From NCBI GenBank assembly GCA_903885885.1, contig CAISKJ010001802.1:1-6916 (forward strand): DNA of 6,916 nucleotides. Direction: 5' to 3'. A program made the translations under genes and the position numbers. Positions 6,632 to 6,916 of the stretch are shown here, one piece after another. Positions within the stretch are counted from its first letter, which is position 1. The number at the start of each line of letters is the position of its first letter. This DNA is from an uncultured delta proteobacterium. Lineage in GTDB: Bacteria; Myxococcota_A; Polyangia; Polyangiales; Ga0077539. The notes under the pieces were generated by a model. The model did not search any database and was not told the DNA's origin. It saw nothing but the letters and a program-made list of their open reading frames with translations.

Positions 6632-6916
6632 TCACTGCCCGGCGCGGGCGACAGCGTCGATGGACCGCTGCACTTCAGCGACGAGCGTCGCAGCCCCCGC
6701 GTGGTCGCCCGCGGCCGAGCGCGCCTCGGCGGTGGCGATCTTCGCGCGCATCATCGCGGGGTCTTGCTGGGCGAAGGCGAGCGCCTCGTCGAGCGTGTCG
6801 ACCACGCCGCGCAGGGTGGAGCGCGTGCCGGCTCGGGCGGCGTCGGTCGCCGTGGCGTAGCCCGCGACGCCGTCGGCGGTGAGCGCGGCGTAGAGGGCGC
6901 CGCAGTCGCGCAGCGC
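6632..6916 (-). CDS. Unrecognised Ala-rich helical protein, C-terminal fragment
   Basis: A frame open from the right edge runs 94 residues to a TGA at 6634-6632. The fragment is rich in Ala with evenly spaced charged residues, and its end (FAQQDPAMMRAKIATAEA, then RSAAGDHAGAATLVAEVQRS) has the look of helical hairpins of the TPR type, but no family can be named. Support for coding comes from the amino-acid pattern and from the junction with the next gene: its stop overlaps an in-frame GTG of the lipoprotein gene and precedes that gene's ATG by 8 bases, a usual operon arrangement. The N-terminus lies outside the window, so signal peptide and length are unknown. Confidence 0.6.
   Translation of the reverse strand, partial: ALRDCGALYAALTADGVAGYATATDAARAGTRSTLRGVVDTLDEALAFAQQDPAMMRAKIATAEARSAAGDHAGAATLVAEVQRSIDAVARAGQ

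Overview
The window is very GC-rich, with G/C dominating third codon positions, and is almost completely coding. The protein types point to a myxobacterium-like organism (Myxococcota / former Deltaproteobacteria): a GspE N-terminal-like domain fused to a long Pro/Ala-rich tail, a secreted TPR protein with a C-terminal membrane segment, and an Asp/Ala-repeat lipoprotein. This placement is an inference from gene style; no rRNA or other marker is present.

Layout from right to left on the minus strand. (1) The 3' end of an unrecognised Ala-rich helical protein (6916-6632) is followed closely by a small lipoprotein gene (6623-6417). (2) On the plus strand, an LCAD-type acyl-CoA dehydrogenase (5269-6423) converges on the lipoprotein gene, and their ends overlap by 7 bases. 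(3) Divergently from the dehydrogenase, across an 87-base promoter region, runs a six-gene minus-strand series: an AhpD/CMD-like protein with a CPYC motif (5181-4849), the radical SAM enzyme ArsS of arsenosugar biosynthesis (4809-3763), a secreted/anchored TPR protein (3714-2827), PrmA ribosomal protein L11 methyltransferase (2792-1932), RsmE 16S rRNA m3U1498 methyltransferase (1935-1159) and a GspE/MshE N-terminal-domain protein cut by the left edge (1094-1).

Two functional pairs stand out. The AhpD-like protein and ArsS form an arsenosugar-type pair, a gene association known from other bacteria. It probably acts on methylated arsenic made by an ArsM encoded elsewhere, since no arsM lies here. 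PrmA and RsmE form a translation-apparatus methylation pair, coupled by a stop/start overlap.

The best leads are an apparent single-base insertion in a G5 run that replaces the conserved RsmE C-terminus, the ArsS/AhpD-like module in this lineage, an RNA hairpin filling the arsS-TPR gap (its one non-Watson-Crick pair is a G-U wobble on the transcribed strand), and small in-frame duplications in two exported proteins. I see no CRISPR array, RNA gene, insertion sequence or clearly novel multi-gene system. No gene-free stretch exceeds about 90 bases.
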